From Prorocentrum cordatum (Eukaryota > Sar > Dinophyceae > Prorocentrales > Prorocentraceae): 64,000 nucleotides of DNA. Made by a program: the position numbers and the translations under genes. The stretch is from positions 40,001 through 104,000 of the forward strand of contig CAUYUJ010016883.1 of the NCBI GenBank assembly GCA_963575745.1, given 5' to 3'. A model generated the notes under the pieces. That model worked only from the letters and a program-made list of their open reading frames with translations. It searched no databases and was not told where the DNA came from. Below are positions 63,591-64,000 of this stretch, one piece after another; the stretch's first letter is position 1; each line of letters starts with the position of its first letter.

Positions 63591-64000
63591 AGGATGGGGA
63601 GGGGGAGGGGAGGAGGAGAAGAGGATGAGAAGGAACGGAGGAGGATGAAGATAAATATGAGGAGGAGGAGGAGGAGGAGGAAGAGAAAAGGGCGGAGGAG
63701 GAAGCCTCTCGATGGCATCTTGCGGCGCTCTTGGGGCCAAACAGGGCCGTCGTCCAGATGCTTCTTTGGGAGGCCCTGGGGTCTGTTGAGAGGCCGTTCG
63801 GGGGCGCCTGGGAGACATTTTTGAAGCCTTGTAGGGCCTCTTTTGAGCCTCCTTGGAGCCTCCTGGGGTCTCTTGGGGGCCTCTTGGCGGCATCTTGGGC
63901 CATCTTGGGGGCCTCTCGGGGCCTCCCTCTTGGGGCGGAAGGCTTGAGATTTCGGTTCGTGGTCCCCATCTTGGGCCCCCCTTGGGGCCGTCTTGGGGCT
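63591..64000. repeat. GAG-rich tract then CCTCTTGG array
   Basis: GAG/AGG triplets (63591-63705), followed by CTCTTGGGG-type units to the window end. Confidence 0.8.

Overview
The window looks like intergenic or repeat-dominated nuclear DNA of a dinoflagellate. The evidence is retroelement protein types I recall from dinoflagellate genomes (a GSSHSVHIL-type reverse transcriptase, copia elements with an extra PPC domain), very abundant simple repeats, GC-rich low-complexity arrays and almost no host genes. The assignment is inference; no rRNA, tRNA or spliced-leader sequence was recognised that would confirm it.

Three retroelements, all on the minus strand, organise the window. (1) 3346-11315 is a tyrosine-recombinase (YR) retrotransposon of the Ngaro/PAT type. 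It has the split direct repeats A1...B1-A2...B2, a gag-like ORF1, a frame-broken reverse transcriptase with a methyltransferase-like domain lying between RT motifs B and C, an RNase H-like segment, a tyrosine recombinase and a last ORF with one membrane segment. It sits inside an ATC microsatellite with no target duplication. (2) 21508-30027 is a young Ty1/copia element: 290-bp LTRs with two mismatches, gag, and a 2159-codon pol with protease, methyltransferase-like domain, integrase, RT and RNase H. (3) 45077-55047 is an older, broken Ty1/copia element with 170-bp LTRs, the same domain order and a membrane-type ORF after RNase H.

Between them are two kinds of cellular or mobile genes in decay. 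One, at 30223-32300, belongs to a protein family I recall as multicopy in dinoflagellates, with frame breaks. The other is a set of minus-strand ORFs at 33310-42016: a 36001-36684 ORF, a 33310-35438 group, and a 40349-42016 ORF with a single in-frame TAG. Two clusters of nested hairpins (35469-35607 and 39799-40217) lie between the coding-like pieces and resemble introner or MITE structures.

The rest is repeat DNA: ATC, GAC/GAT, CTC, CT and TA microsatellites; a ~350-400-bp satellite with a 15-bp palindrome (18840-20045 and 42546-44340); CCAAGAGG/CCTCTTGG-rich arrays; a 2.4-kb higher-order array of a 12-bp unit (56745-59152); a degenerate telomere-like stretch (32689-32860); and a fragment of a second tyrosine recombinase at the left edge.

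The most interesting theme is that three retroelements of two different orders each carry a cytosine-methyltransferase-like PPC/FPC domain in an unusual position, and that two of the three also carry a trailing membrane-protein ORF.
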